Below, in pieces: positions 1 through 11,183 of a stretch of DNA of 64,000 nt. The stretch's first letter is position 1, and every line of letters starts with the position of its first letter. The position numbers and the translations under genes were made by a program. The stretch covers positions 52,885,501 through 52,949,500 of the forward strand of contig NC_134108.1 in NCBI RefSeq assembly GCF_040939455.1. The letters are read 5' to 3'. Source of the stretch: Microcebus murinus. Its lineage: Eukaryota; Chordata; Mammalia; Primates; Cheirogaleidae. The notes beneath the pieces were generated by a model. The model searched no databases and was not told the origin of the DNA. It worked only from the letters and a program-made list of their open reading frames with translations.

Positions 1-409
1 CCTGCTGTTTGCTGCTGACTCTTGCCAGCAAATGATAGCTGACCTTGATAGATTCCCTTGGTCATCTTGTAGCCAGTCTGTTTCATGTCTTAATGAGATC
101 CCTCTACTCTCCTTTGCTCTTGGCAAGTACTTAAGGAGTCAGGTTTCACCCCTTGCCCTTCCACCATCCACCTTCTCCTCAGCCTGAGTTCCACATTTGC
201 TGGCTGACCAAGTGCCACTGTGCCCTGCCCTTGGGCAGCAAGGAGATGGCACAGGCAGGTAGGGCAGAGGGAGACACTGACAGTGAGTTTGTGACTATGG
301 AGGGGAGCTTATGTTTATGCTGTCATGTGACTGCTCATTAGGTACCTTGAGAAATCTATTGATGATAACTTCTCTTACTTTTGGACAATATTTTCTTCTA
401 CATTAGCCA

Positions 410-485
410 TGGTGCCCATTATTGGTAGATGCTTTATAAACATTTGGTGAATGCATGAACCAATGAGTGACTGAATGGATGAATC
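410..485 (+). repeat. L2/MIR-like 3' tail
   Basis: The stretch reads like the diverged end of an ancient LINE2 or MIR element: a 'tttataaacatttggtgaat' stem followed by degenerate ATGAATGA-type tetranucleotides. It is short and old, so the family call is tentative. Confidence 0.4.
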
Positions 486-793
486 ATTTCTTGGTACCTT
501 TGATTAAATGGCATCCTAGAAGGCTCTAGTGATGCTCTTTCCCCTGCTGCTACCTGGGACTATATTTCCTCCACCTGGCTCTTGCCTCCTGAGTGCCTGG
601 ACTCTCTTCTTTACACCCTGTCTACTTCTTGTGTCAGTCTAAGGAGTGGCTGGACCAGTGGAAGCAGGAAATGTACTTGTAGGTGTTATTACAGATGGTG
701 TTAGATTCCATAGTTTTAGAATAGAATTATTCATCTGGGAAATTAGGAGTTAAATCAGCATTCAAGGTCCAATAATTACCTTAATATCATAAC

Positions 794-1092
794 TTTTTTT
801 TTGTTTTGAGATGGGCTTTTTTGTTGTTGTTACCCAAGCTAGAGTCCAATGGTGTCATCATTGGTCACTGCAATCTCCAACTCATGGGCTCAGTCTATCC
901 TCCTGCCTCAGCCTCCAAGTAGCTGGGACTACAGGCATGTGCCACCATGCCTGGGTAATTTTTGTATTATTTTGTAGAGACGGCATCTCACTGTGTTGCG
1001 CAAGCTTGTCTCAAACTCCTGGCCTCAAGGGATCTTCCCACTTCAGACTCCTACAGTGCTGGGATTACTGGCATGAGCCACGACATCCAGCC
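794..1092 (-). mobile_element. Alu SINE, antisense, in BVES intron
   Basis: A poly-T start is followed by the reverse complement of a full dimeric Alu: 'gcctcagcctccaagtagct' and 'gggattactggcatgagcca' are both visible. The element is diverged and no clean target duplication is obvious, so this is an older primate Alu. ORFs at 811-1095 and 962-1165 are Alu read-through and not genes. Confidence 0.93.
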
Positions 1093-1419
1093 TAATAGCA
1101 ATATTAATATGTATGATATTAATGTAGAAATGTGCATTCTGAGTCTTAAACAGACTTTGGGGTAACCCACTGGGAACTGCATGTGTTTGAAAAGCTCATA
1201 ACGTCCAAGCATAAGCAGTGGAATCTGTTCCCCATCAGTTCTCGTGACCGAGAATCTCTTCTTGACTTTGTTGTTTTCTTGAAATGCTGAACTGAAAATA
1301 GGATGTTTATGGAAATTGCTTTCCTGGTGCTAGCTATAGATTCCCACAGAGTTCTATTTCCAGTTGGAGTTTATAATTGATCCGTCACACCAGGATCAGG
1401 GCAGACTGTACATTGAGTG

Positions 1420-1444
1420 GTTTTCTCTCTGTGTCTTTCCACAG
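1420..1444 (+). promoter_or_regulatory. BVES: Splice acceptor of BVES last exon
   Basis: A pyrimidine-rich tract (ttttctctctgtgtctttcc) ends in ACAG at 1441-1444. The exon then starts with AT, which completes a split His codon (C|AT) if the preceding exon ends in C, as the human protein (…LHVSS…) requires. Confidence 0.9.
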
Positions 1445-1569
1445 ATGTGTCGTCCCCACACCAGCGTTCCTCCGCCAAGATGAAACCGATAGAAGAAGGG
1501 GTGGAAGATGACGATGATGTCTTTGAACCGATGACTCCAAATACATTTAAAGTCCGTCAGTTGCCTTGA
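1445..1569 (+). CDS. BVES: BVES (POPDC1) last coding exon
   Basis: This is the C-terminal coding exon of blood vessel epicardial substance, a Popeye-domain membrane protein of heart and skeletal muscle. The family binds cAMP through its Popeye domain and modulates the TREK-1 potassium channel; in epithelia it acts at tight junctions. Only the cytosolic tail is encoded here. After the split codon the frame starts at 1447 and reads 41 residues to TGA at 1567-1569. The tail contains [18 protein letters not shown], an acidic run EDDDDVFEP, and ends in KVRQLP. From memory the human tail differs by a handful of substitutions (for example EGA for EGV, PAS for PMT, KVH for KVR). The transmembrane segments and Popeye domain lie in exons outside the window. 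The gene runs on the + strand and converges on LIN28B. Identification is firm; the comparison with human is from recall. Confidence 0.96.
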
Positions 1570-3623
1570 TCAGAGAGAGGATTCAAGTTACCAAGATGGA
1601 AATTGTCTTGAAGAGATCCTGGAAAACACCAGCACTTTTTCGTGGCTTTTAGGTTATTCTGCTTTAGCACATCTAGACTGGTAGCGTCTGAGGGCAGGAA
1701 AGTGAGGAAGGGTCAAAGATGGAAAGGTTATTTTAGCTATCATTTTAGTTGGTCAGATTTTAAAGTCATTGTTCTAACTGAGCCTTCTGACTAAACCTAG
1801 TTCTATTTTGAGATACATATTTTCGCAGTATTTTCTAGATATATTATTGTTTTAACTTAAAAAATCTTAGCACTGTGTCCATGCAAATGCCTTTTCACTT
1901 ATTTTTCCAAGCTGTGGTTGTTTTTTCCTTGCAGTTTTTTCTCCTCCATGGCAGTGGGGTTGTCCCTGTGATACAAGTTTGAAATTGAGGCTAGGGTAAC
2001 ATTAAACAGCAGGGAATCTCAGGCTTTTTATTCAGTGATTTTCTTTTTTTTAAATGGGAAATTTTAGAGAAAGATGTGATTTGACTGGTTTTATTTTTCT
2101 CCCAGCCCAGAAGTGTTACTTCACTAGGTCACCCTTATTTGTGTGCTGTGCAGATAGCTTGATAATGAACAAAACTCATCAGACTTTAATTCACATCAGC
2201 CTTATGTTATGCTGTTTATAAACTGGTCTGAAACCTGAAGCTGGAAAGATAACAAATGGAAGCATTTCTGAGCTCGGTGTTGACCTTCAGCCAAACCCAA
2301 CTTCCTTGTGATTTGGAGCCATCTTGTCTCACACACTCGGTATAGGGGACACTGTATTTAGGGTCGGGAGGGAGGATAGAGGAGTCAGATGGCAGAACAG
2401 GATGAGGTGACTGAAAGATCAGCTTCATTCTGTGGTCTGTATTCTGAAGTTTCAGGTTGTTCCTGCAGAGGCAGAGGGGTTGGTTTTAAAAGTGTGTCAG
2501 ATCCCCAGTGCCAGAGTGTGAAAGTGAACACAGCTGTGGATCGGACAGTTTGCCACAGGCCACGCCATGGACGCCCAGCCTAGATACTGCTGTGATCGCC
2601 TAGATTCCAGAGCTCTATTTTCTACTAGAATCGTGTTTTAGGAAATAGTGGTATTCAGCTGGTGGGAAATGAGGACAGTTTTGCGTCACTCGTTGGTCTG
2701 TCAGGTCAGTGTGGATGTGGGACTTGGCCCGGCCACTCAGTGGAGTGAGGCCCATCGATGGGCTGTGCTAGTCATGCCCCATTCATGTTTATTGTGTTTC
2801 ATCTAATAGAACCAACTTTGAGGCAGTCCCTCCCTGTTATATTAAATAGCTAAGAAAAGTCCCCAAAGAAATTATCTTCAGGTGAACTGAGCCAAAAGCA
2901 GCATCTCTTGCCAGGAGGTGATTTCTTAGTGAAGGCATAGAAATAAGCTCGTCCAGGGTCACCTCATTTTCCTAAATCTATTTTTTGGGAGCATACCATC
3001 TTAGTAATTTCATTTGAGTTAAATTTACATGCTGAGCATCCAGCTCCTAGCATATTTATCCCATGTTGGCTCATAAACACCACAGTGAAAAGGCTGATTT
3101 CATGTTACTGCCATAGTAGTCTCTTTAGTTAGCTAAATTAGGGATTTGTTTTGGAGAAATGAAGCAAAGGTCTTGACAGCCTTGGCTTTAAGATTGTGAA
3201 GCTCACTTAGGTTGACCTGTCTCTCTGTACCTGAGAGCACAGGTGTGACAATCATGTCCTTTGACCATTGGAGTAAGGTCAGGCAGCCCACTTAGTTCAC
3301 ACATGCATAAGACTTAACTTGCCAAAATCACCCTCAACAGTCATCAGATAGAACATTCTTTTCTGGGTAGAAAGTAATTTTAGATTCTGCCTTGTCCATG
3401 TTTAAGGTTCTGTGGATCCAGGGAACCCTGGGGTTTGCTTACCCTGTCTTATTTTCAGGCTTGTCTCACTTTGCCAACCCCAGACGGCAGAGAGGGTTAT
3501 GTCTAATGCTCAACCTGGATGTGTGTGGGAGGTTATTTTCTGTAGTGCTGGGAACAAACCCATTTTCAAAGCACACTACTGAAAGTAGGTGATACAAAAT
3601 CACTTGCTGTTTTTATTAATACT

Positions 3624-3634
3624 AGAGAGAGAGA

Positions 3635-3674
<40 letters not shown>
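3624..3674. repeat. (GA)n(GT)n microsatellite in BVES 3' UTR
   Basis: An AGAGAGAG run passes directly into about 18 GT units. The ORFs that cross it, encoding VCVCVC or THTHTH runs on either strand, are artefacts of the repeat. Confidence 0.95.
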
Positions 3675-3676
<2 letters not shown>

Positions 3677-5308
3677 CAGTGTCATTGATAACAAAGATTG
3701 TAATCTCAAGGTTAGGAATCTTGAAAGAGCCACTTAGCCTAAAAGAGAAACATGAAACTATTTTTAAATACACACCTCTAAGGAAGACAATGAGACTCAG
3801 AGAAAAGGAGCTGTAAGCCATTGAGTAGCCCTCCCATATAGAGTTGATTGCAAAGAAGCAGATAAGAAAACAGAAAAGTGTTTTAAGTATAAGATCTCCT
3901 ATGGAGTACTTTAAATTCATTTATACAGATGAACAAGTGTATCTTTGTACAAACGCATCAATACATAGATAAAAACATGTTTGCTGCCAAAGTCCCCAAT
4001 AAGATGCTTCCTGTGGTTTTCTTGTATTCACTTAGCTGTGTGATCAAGGTTCAGAAAATGGTCTGCAAAAATTATTCTACATATAACCCCAAATCTGTGT
4101 TTAAATGTAACATCAACTAAGTTGTGTGAATCTGGATTGTATATATTTATACTAGAATGTATATGTCATTTACAATATTTTGAGGGCCCTCATAAATATT
4201 TATATTTATAAAAGTAATATAGCACAGATACTATATAAATCTTCAATAATGTTTATATATCTTAAATTAGTAATAATTGGTGCTATATAACCATTTTCAG
4301 TTACTATCCTTGGCTTTCTGGAATCTTTTCTGTTTTTTCATATCATTCAATTTCACTTTAATCATTGTACACATTTGTGCTTTGCTGCTAACAGTGTGCT
4401 AGGTGACATCACTTTCTTTGTGTCTGGTTCTCCTACACATCTGAAGCTTTTCTGATTTTATGGCTTTTGAAGCTGCTAATTCCTGCCTCCCAAGTCCCAT
4501 CATGGCCCCAAAGACAGAGTCACTTGGATGCTGGAAGAAATCTTTGGGGAAAGCTACCGTGACCTACACTGCCCTGTCCCCAGTACACCCAGGTGATAAC
4601 TTGGCCCCACAGCGAAGATTTCACGCTAATGTGTGTGCTGGCTCCAAACCAGCACGTGGCATGCAGGTCAGTCCCTAGCAGTGGGGCTTGGTGCCCACCT
4701 CCCTGTAGTCCCCAGGGTGCAAACCAAGGATCCACTGTTTGGAGTCTTTTTAATCCATTTCCTTGGCCATTTCTGAAACTGCTCTACAGAAATCTGTGAC
4801 CCCACCATGACATTTCCTCTCCCTTCCCTCTTTTTAACCTTGGTTTCCCAACCTTCTTTTCTAGCTATTCTCAACTAGAGTGATTAGAAAGTCCCACCTA
4901 CTCAATTCAAGGTCCCAAGGATTTGAAACAGTAGGGTGCTGTGCAGGGAACTTGAGGTTGAGGCATAATCACTGTTTGGCTCTGCTTCTTGTAGGACACT
5001 TTCTCTTATTGGTGGCAGCCGTGTTTTGATTATCGCAGAAACTCCCAAAACACCTGTGTATAATGACATAATGTAGGCATCATAAATTTAAGAAACCTGC
5101 TTGTAAGTACGATTTATAGGTTTTGCTGTTATACTTGCAACCTAGTTTCAAGATACACGAGGATTTTATGAATGCTTTATATAGATGCATTATTTATAGA
5201 AAGTTCATTCTTTCTGTTTTTAGGTTCCATTTACATTGATAACATTTACTTTATAGTAATGATACATTATTAGAGTTCAAAATATCCTCATATATTGCCA
5301 TTTGATCA

Positions 5309-5314
5309 AATAAA
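5309..5314 (+). terminator. BVES: BVES poly(A) signal
   Basis: A canonical AATAAA sits in an AT-rich stretch and is followed after about 20 bases by a T/G-rich segment (atatgtgtacttttatttca) suited to cleavage-factor binding. I found no earlier AATAAA after the stop codon. Confidence 0.65.
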
Positions 5315-5330
5315 TTTCTTACTTAGAAGA

Positions 5331-5617
5331 TATGTGTACTTTTATTTCATTCCTCTTACATATAGCTGATTTGCTCCAACGATGGGGGTTGGTTCCGTTA
5401 CCTTCTGAGGTTTTGGAAATTGCCCCGGTTTAGGTAGTCTGAGCAGAGCTGCAAAGGTGGTGCTCTTGGGTCAGTTTTACCTTAGGTCAAAGGCCCTGGC
5501 CTGCCATCCTGGCTGCCTTTGGCTGTGAAAAGAAAGTGCCAGAGGCAGTTTAGACAGTGTTGAGTGGATGCAGCAGTCAAGAAGCTTCGTCACCACATCT
5601 GAACGTCTTCTAGTTTC
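5331..5617. other. Intergenic, nothing recognised
   Basis: This lies between the inferred BVES cleavage site and the TTAA-flanked transposon. I see no repeat family or coding signal in it. Confidence 0.5.
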
Positions 5618-6012
5618 TTAACCACTTCGGTAAGAGCGTCGACTATAGTCGATAGCCACAGGTGAACGCACACAGCGACTGTAGCCGACAGCCATGATAT
5701 GAAGGCGCACAGCCGAGCATTGACTTTAGCCGACAGCCATGATAGGACTTTTCTAAGTTTTCATTTATCAAAATAAAATTGTGAACATTTAAAAATAATG
5801 TAATGAAAACACATATGTATATGTTACCTATTCTGATTTACATTACAAGTAAAGCTGCCTGTAAACAAGCTTGCAGTGCTTTCAAGCTTTCCTCATCACA
5901 CAAGAGCAAAACGGACTCGTCGTCGATGCGCAGCACAGACCATCGTGTGGACTGTGAGTGCCGGCTGTGGGCTAGGTTTCGCGGCCGGCGAGCGCCGTAC
6001 CAAAGTGGTTAA
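5618..6012. mobile_element. Non-autonomous piggyBac-like DNA transposon
   Basis: The element (5622-6008, 387 bp) is bounded on both sides by TTAA (5618-5621 and 6009-6012), the hallmark target duplication of piggyBac. Its ends are imperfect inverted repeats: CCACTTCGGTA on the left and CCACTTTGGTA on the reverse complement of the right. The left part has three imperfect copies of a 'gactgtagccgacagccatg' motif (starting at 5641, 5677 and 5722). It contains about 23 CpGs in an otherwise CpG-poor region, which suggests recent insertion. There is no transposase ORF; the 69-residue ORF at 5803-6012 runs through the terminal repeat and is not a gene. piggyBac families with recent activity are reported from mouse lemur. 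The superfamily call rests on TTAA plus inverted repeats; the exact family is not named. Confidence 0.85.
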
Positions 6013-7859
6013 TGTTCAACAACACGAGTCATGAAGGAATCAGAAAACCCCCTCTGAATCTATTCTGTGGTGTGCAAGGGGAATCATTTCTATTATTGGA
6101 GAAACTCACATTTTCTTCCATCTGCTGTCCTAGGTATTGGAATGGAAACTTGACAGCCCATCTTTTGGGCTCTAGTAGCAAGTCCTTGGCACCTAAAATG
6201 CTAACTCCGGTCGGCCCCAAGGCTAGACCCAAATGAAAGGGACATCTTACACTGCCATGAGAGGAATTAATTCTGTCACTCAATAAGCCATGTCGTCGGA
6301 GCCTGATATCCGGGTTCTGAGCTCTGAACTTGCTTAGCCAGCTTCAGGGCAAAACCTCCCTTTACCTAAGGCTGTGCTGTAAGACCTGCGAGTGTCCACT
6401 GATGTCCACCTGGGGGTTTTCTGTGGACAGACGTGGCCACAGCCCACCAGAAGGTAGAAGTGATGCACTTTGCTATGGATTAGTGGGAGCAGAGGGCTGG
6501 GGAGGGAGGGGCATGTGGAGGATTCCTGGCTTGTGTTAATGCTGATCCCTTCCTAGCTAGGAACACAGAGGAGGGCCAGGTATGTGTGCACGGCCTGAGT
6601 ATGTCTTCTTCATGCTGAGTTTGACCTTTGAGGTAGTGAAGAGATGTCAACTAGGCAACTGGATGAATCTGCCTGGAACTCAGAGGAGGGATCTGGGCTG
6701 AAGATATAGATTTCTGAGTTGAAGGTACCATGGTGAGCTTGCCAGGTTCCTAATACATAAAGATTTTTCTAATGTGGATTTTTTTTTCTTTATTCCCCCA
6801 AATGAATGAAATAATAATGAATTTTTAATGATGTTTTGATCTTTTATTTTGAAATGTGTTAACATTTGGAAGAGCTGCACAACTAAGTGAGCAAATATTA
6901 AATGGCCCACGTCTGATGTTGTAAAGACACGCACAGCTATAAGATTCGTTCCAAGTGCAAGCTGGACCAGGGTGACAGCTCAACAAGGTCATTGATAGGG
7001 TTTCAGATTCCACATTGCAACCAACCTTTAGGAAACTCATTTGTAGAGTATTTATGTGGTATCAAGAATAGCCACAGTTATCTCTAAAGGCTATTGAAGT
7101 ACTCCTCCCTTTTCCAAAATCTAGGCGAGGCCAGATTTTCTTCATTCACTTCACCCAACAAAATATATTGCAACGTATTGAATGCAGAAGCAAATGTGAG
7201 AATCCAGCTCTCTTATGCTGAACTTTTAAAAGACTTAAAAGGTGCAAAACAATGCCACTTTTTACTTTAAGGTTTCATAAAATAGTTGTTTTTCAAGAAA
7301 AATGCTCATGTTAACATGTAATGAGGTTTTATTGTTTTTAAATGGAATAATAAATTTCACCATTCTCTAAGTGCCTCTACGGCTCTCCCCTGGTTCCTGC
7401 AACCGAACCCCTGGCATTTTCCCATCTACCCGCTGCCGTCAGAGTCATCTGAAAATTTGCCAACAGAGATGGAAACCTTCTGATGGGGCCTCCTGACCTG
7501 CAGAGGGAAGCCCCCACTCTGAGCATGGCCTTCCCACGCTGTCACTCCTCTCCCTGCACCAGCCAGGGCAGTGACTTAGACATTCCCTGAGCGCACCACC
7601 GTGAGCCCACCTCTGCCTGAAACGCCCGCATGTCCCCCGCAGCAGTGCCCCTGCGATAAACTCCGACGCCTCCCAGTGGAAGTGTCATGCCCTCTGAGGA
7701 GTCAGCTGTTCCACCACGTGCCACCCTCTGCTACCCTGGTTCACCCCCACGGTGTGGCTCATTGTGTAGCAGCCTTGGCAGGAATGTTTGTGTAGGTTTT
7801 CAATGTCCCTTCAGATCACGGTTGAATTTAATGAAGCTCTTTTGTGTAACCCCTCTATT
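6013..7859. other. Intergenic, no recognised feature
   Basis: This is unique-looking sequence of moderate base composition. Several ORFs of 60-84 codons on both strands overlap each other, lack similarity I can recognise and have no splice or promoter context. I see no clear repeat. Confidence 0.5.
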
Positions 7860-8015
7860 TGAATCCTCAACAGTACTGTGAAGTTGGCAGGACAGGCTGA
7901 GTGTCCCCTTTTTAGAAGGGAATGAGGGGAAGTACAGAGAGGGTAAGTGACTGGTCCAAGGTCACCTTTACACAGGTGACACAACCGGGACCCTAATACA
8001 TGTAGTGTCTGGGCA
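7860..8015 (+). repeat. MIR SINE relic
   Basis: The stretch around 'acagagagggtaagtgactg' followed by 'gtccaaggtcacc' matches the MIR core (…AGAGAGGTTAAGTAACTTGCCCAAGGTCAC…), diverged as expected for a mammal-wide ancient SINE. Confidence 0.75.
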
Positions 8016-8769
8016 CTTCCCCAGTTCTACCTTACAACTCTGAAAAACCAGCTTATTTCCAACATATTCTACTCCCACTTGAAGCTTAGGCCTTGTTCTC
8101 ATTTCACGTTCGGGCTACTCTCACGGCTCCCATATCATCTGTTCCAGCGTCGTCTTGCTTGCTGCACTACGGGGTCCTGGTCGTTAAACACAACGTTCAT
8201 ATTAATATTACCTTGCTACTTGATGGGGGAAAATACCTCCCCACTGACTTTCGAGTTCTCCCAGCTTTCTTCTTCAACCTGTTGTGGGAGGATTCACCTC
8301 TTTCCAGCCTTTGGCTGTACCTTTCTAACTTTCCTCCCCCATCTGCTTGTCACAGCTGCCTGCTCTGCTGCGGAGCCCGACATTGCTGGGCCAGCTCCCA
8401 GGAAGATGAAGCACCAACGATCCGGGATTTCACACTCCAACTCCTTGAATGACGGGCCAGCGGGACCGCATGTGGTTTAAACGGAGCTAAACGCTCTCAC
8501 ACCTGAGTGCGTGGACGTCCTGCAACTTTAAACCAGCTCTTCTAGGAAAGGAGTCTTGAGGGGGAAACAATACTAGCTTTTTAATTCTTGACCACCAAAT
8601 AGCCACTGTTTCCTTTCATATCATTTAAAGGGTTTCTCAACAGTTATCCTCAAAGCAGTCAGCAGTCCTCAAAACCCCCTTCTAGAATGGTGTTGATTGA
8701 GGTTTTCCTCTAGAAGAGACAGAATTGTTGAATTTTAGAGCAGATAGAGCATATAAATTTCAACCAGTC
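8016..8769. other. Intergenic, unclassified, with overlapping long ORFs
   Basis: Two ORFs in different + frames overlap here: 133 codons (8079-8480) and 119 codons (8093-8452). Neither protein has a domain or motif I recognise, and both are rich in Cys, Ser and Leu as expected from pyrimidine-rich non-coding DNA. The region keeps several CpGs. I regard it as non-coding. Confidence 0.4.
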
Positions 8770-8925
8770 AGAGGTTCTCAAACCTGAGTGTGCACCAGAA
8801 TCACCTGGACGCTCCCCAAAGCCCAGCCTGCTGGCCCCAGGCCCGGGGTTTGATGCGGTGTGCCTGGGGTAGGGCCCATCAATCTGCATTTCTGAGAAGT
8901 TCTGAGAAGATGCTGATACTGCCAT
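8770..8925 (+). repeat. MER5A-type hAT transposon relic
   Basis: 'gttctcaaacctgagtgtgc' followed by 'accagaatcacctgg' and, further on, 'aatctgcatttctgagaagt' follow the MER5A consensus (non-autonomous hAT-Charlie) in sense orientation. It is diverged and the ends are not precise. Confidence 0.75.
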
Positions 8926-9204
8926 TAAGGGCGTCACATTTTGAAGTCTTCTTGACTAGGTGAAGCCCCTTATTTGGCAGATGAGGAAACTATGGCTGGA
9001 AAAATTGAACCCAAGAAAAACTAGAACCTAAGTATTCTTGTTCCATCAGTGGTTTTTAGTTAAAAGCAACTTATATTTGTTGGCTCTTGGTAAATAGTTC
9101 TCAAACTTTTTGTAAAGAGTCACTCAGGGAAGCAGTTAAAATTCCATCTCTAAGAACTCACCTTCACAGAGGTTAACACAATACACCAGGAAAAAGGATC
9201 CTTA
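8926..9204. other. Intergenic, nothing clear
   Basis: 'gatgaggaaactatggctgg' near 8980 could be a small MIR fragment. Nothing else is recognised. Confidence 0.4.
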
Positions 9205-9300
9205 ATGTGGCTGCATGTTGGAATCGGAGGTTCTGGTGCAATCCATCCGGGCATCAGAGAGTCATAAAAGCTCCTCAGGTGATTCAAATGGAAAGGAAAT
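9205..9300. repeat. Possible second MER5A-like fragment
   Basis: 'gctgcatgttggaatcggag' and 'ctcctcaggtgattcaaatg' resemble MER5A segments, much diverged. The flanking ORFs (9150-9561 on both strands) are unrecognised. Confidence 0.4.
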
Positions 9301-9639
9301 TTGCATTCTGGTCTGTAGTAATGTCCAGGAACTTTCCCGTGTCCTAGCATGCCAGGAGATTTGGGTGGCGGTCCTGGCAGGTCCAAACTCTGCAACTAGT
9401 GCATTCATAGTCTTGCTTCCTGCTGCAAGAAACACGTGGAGCAGGGCGAGTGTTAGAGTGGGTTTGAGGAATGGATAGAAGTGGGTGGCACAGACAGAAA
9501 CATTCAGACCAAAGCAAATGTAGGTGGTCTTGTTGGGGCGTGATTTTGGCCTTCCTTCCATCTTCCTAAAGAGCCAGAAAGAAGCTCACTCTCTGGTTCT
9601 GGTGTCTGGGAGAAGAGAGTGATTAAAATCAGAATTCTG

Positions 9640-9840
9640 AGCTGCCTTTTCTAGCTCGAAACCTGATTATGTGACCTGAGCAGTTACTGTAATCTCCCTG
9701 AGCCTAATTGTATATTCCTCTGTAACACAGGAATATTAATATCTGCCATTTGTACCTTAGGAGGGGTTTGTGAGAACCAAATTTCAAAGCACCACGTAAA
9801 CTATAAAGCACCATGAAAGTGAAAGCTATTATTATGTTAA
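9640..9840 (+). repeat. MIR SINE
   Basis: The order follows the MIR consensus: 'tgtgacctgagcagttactg', then 'ctccctgagcctaattgtat', 'ctctgtaacacaggaatatt' and a 3' part around 'aaagctattattatgttaat'. Sense orientation, diverged. Confidence 0.8.
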
Positions 9841-10249
9841 TCAGTGACACATGGATGGAAGATCAAGGTACAAGAAATAGCTCTTCACTAAATTATAACT
9901 GAAAAAAAATTTTTTTGAAACTTGTGTCTAATTTGTCCTTGCTACTTGAGGCACACATTTAAATCTAATACTCAGAACACCTGAGTGTGATAACATTAGC
10001 ATTTTAACAAGATACTGTTTCTTCTCAGATAACGGGAAGTAGGAACAGACCTATTAAGATGTCTAAGTGAGAACAACCTAAAGGTTTTAAGTAATAAAAT
10101 CCCAACCAAGAATTTTAGAAGTCTAATATTTCTTATAGCTTGAAATGTGGAAAAGAGATTTATGAAGTAGCAATTCAATGAATTTTTAATGTAATATGAG
10201 TGTTTACAGTTTTGAAGTTTCTTATTACATGACTTAGAAATACTCAGAT
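9841..10249. other. Intergenic, nothing recognised
   Basis: AT-rich sequence before the Alu insertion. I see no repeat or coding signal. Confidence 0.5.
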
Positions 10250-10617
10250 AAGAAACTTTGTCCTGGCCGGGCGCGGTGGCTCAAGCCTGTAATCCTAGCA
10301 CTCTGGGAGGCCGAGGCGGGCGGATTGCTCAAGGTCAGGAGTTCAAAACCAGCCTGAGCGAGACCCCGTCTCTACCATAAAAAAATAGAAAGAAATTAAT
10401 TGGCCAACTAATATATATAATATAAAAATCAGCCGGGCATGGTGGCTCGTGCCTGTAGTCCCAGCTACTCGGGAGGCTGAGGCAGCAGGATCGCTTGAGC
10501 CCAGGAGTTTGAGGTTGCTGCGAGCTAGGCTGACGCCACGGCACTCACTCTAGCCTAGGCAAGAAAGCGAGACTCTGTCTCAAAAAAAAAAAAAAAAAAA
10601 AAAAGAAACTTTGTCCT
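10250..10617 (+). mobile_element. Young strepsirrhine-type Alu with perfect TSD
   Basis: A full-length Alu (10265-10602) starts GGCCGGGCGCGGTGGCTCA, has the lemur/galago-type linker 'gaaagaaattaattggccaa', and ends in a pure poly-A tail of over 20 bases. It is flanked by identical 15-bp duplications, AAGAAACTTTGTCCT, at 10250-10264 and 10603-10617. Low divergence and intact flanks mark a recent L1-mediated insertion. The antisense ORF at 10335-10544 is Alu-derived. Confidence 0.97.
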
Positions 10618-11183
10618 AAGCAAGTTACAATATCAATATCCCTTCAGCATCATGAGCTCCACAATGACAGCTTGTGTCTTCTGCATAAGAGCTAAAAGTC
10701 ATTATTAATAATTACACATTTTTCCAAAGATTTTCCTAGGTAAGTTTATCAATCATATGAAATACTCAGATATTTAAACAGTATTAATAGCCCTGAGGCA
10801 ACATAAAAAATGTTTGCAAGCAGGTGAAGAGTGCCCTCTGGTGGTGTCAAGCAGTAACTGAAATGCGCCTTGTTCAATCTTAAACCAGATCACACTAAAT
10901 TTAGTTCTACTGTTTCTTAAAAGTCAGATTTTCACCTTTAATCTTAACCAGAAGGAATTTTTACACCTCCAAAGACCCACTGCACAGTGAACTACATTAT
11001 TACACACTATTTAGATTGTGTTATATTATTTAGGACATCTTTTACATAAGTGACGAACAATAGTTAGGTGGGGACAGTGTTCCAATCAGAAATAATTTTT
11101 AACTAAAAAGAAACACTGTTTGTTGTCAATATGGCCATTATAAATAACATCTCTTAAATAATCTGACCTTGTCCCACAGTCTT
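10618..11183. other. Intergenic, nothing recognised
   Basis: AT-rich unique-looking sequence. No repeat family or gene signal is visible. Confidence 0.5.

Larger units (their letters stand above)
1..1444 (+). other. BVES: BVES last intron (3' part)
   Basis: This is the 3' part of the intron before the last coding exon of BVES, inferred from the splice acceptor at its right edge and the recognised exon that follows. It holds an antisense Alu (794-1092) and a short L2/MIR-like tail around 410-485. The small ORFs here (for example 153-341) have no recognisable content. The intron start lies outside the window. Confidence 0.85.
1570..5330 (+). other. BVES: BVES 3' UTR
   Basis: About 3.76 kb follows the BVES stop with no splice structure and no sizeable repeat other than a GA/GT microsatellite. 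The first canonical AATAAA found downstream of the stop is at 5309-5314, which gives a 3' UTR length consistent with the long BVES mRNA as I recall it in human. The region becomes more AT-rich toward its end (from about 4130). ORFs inside it are short and unrecognised. The end point is inferred from the poly(A) signal only. Confidence 0.7.

Noticed and set aside
3600..3920. 106-codon antisense ORF in the BVES 3' UTR
   Set aside because: It spans the GT/GA microsatellite and is antisense to a known 3' UTR; no other support.
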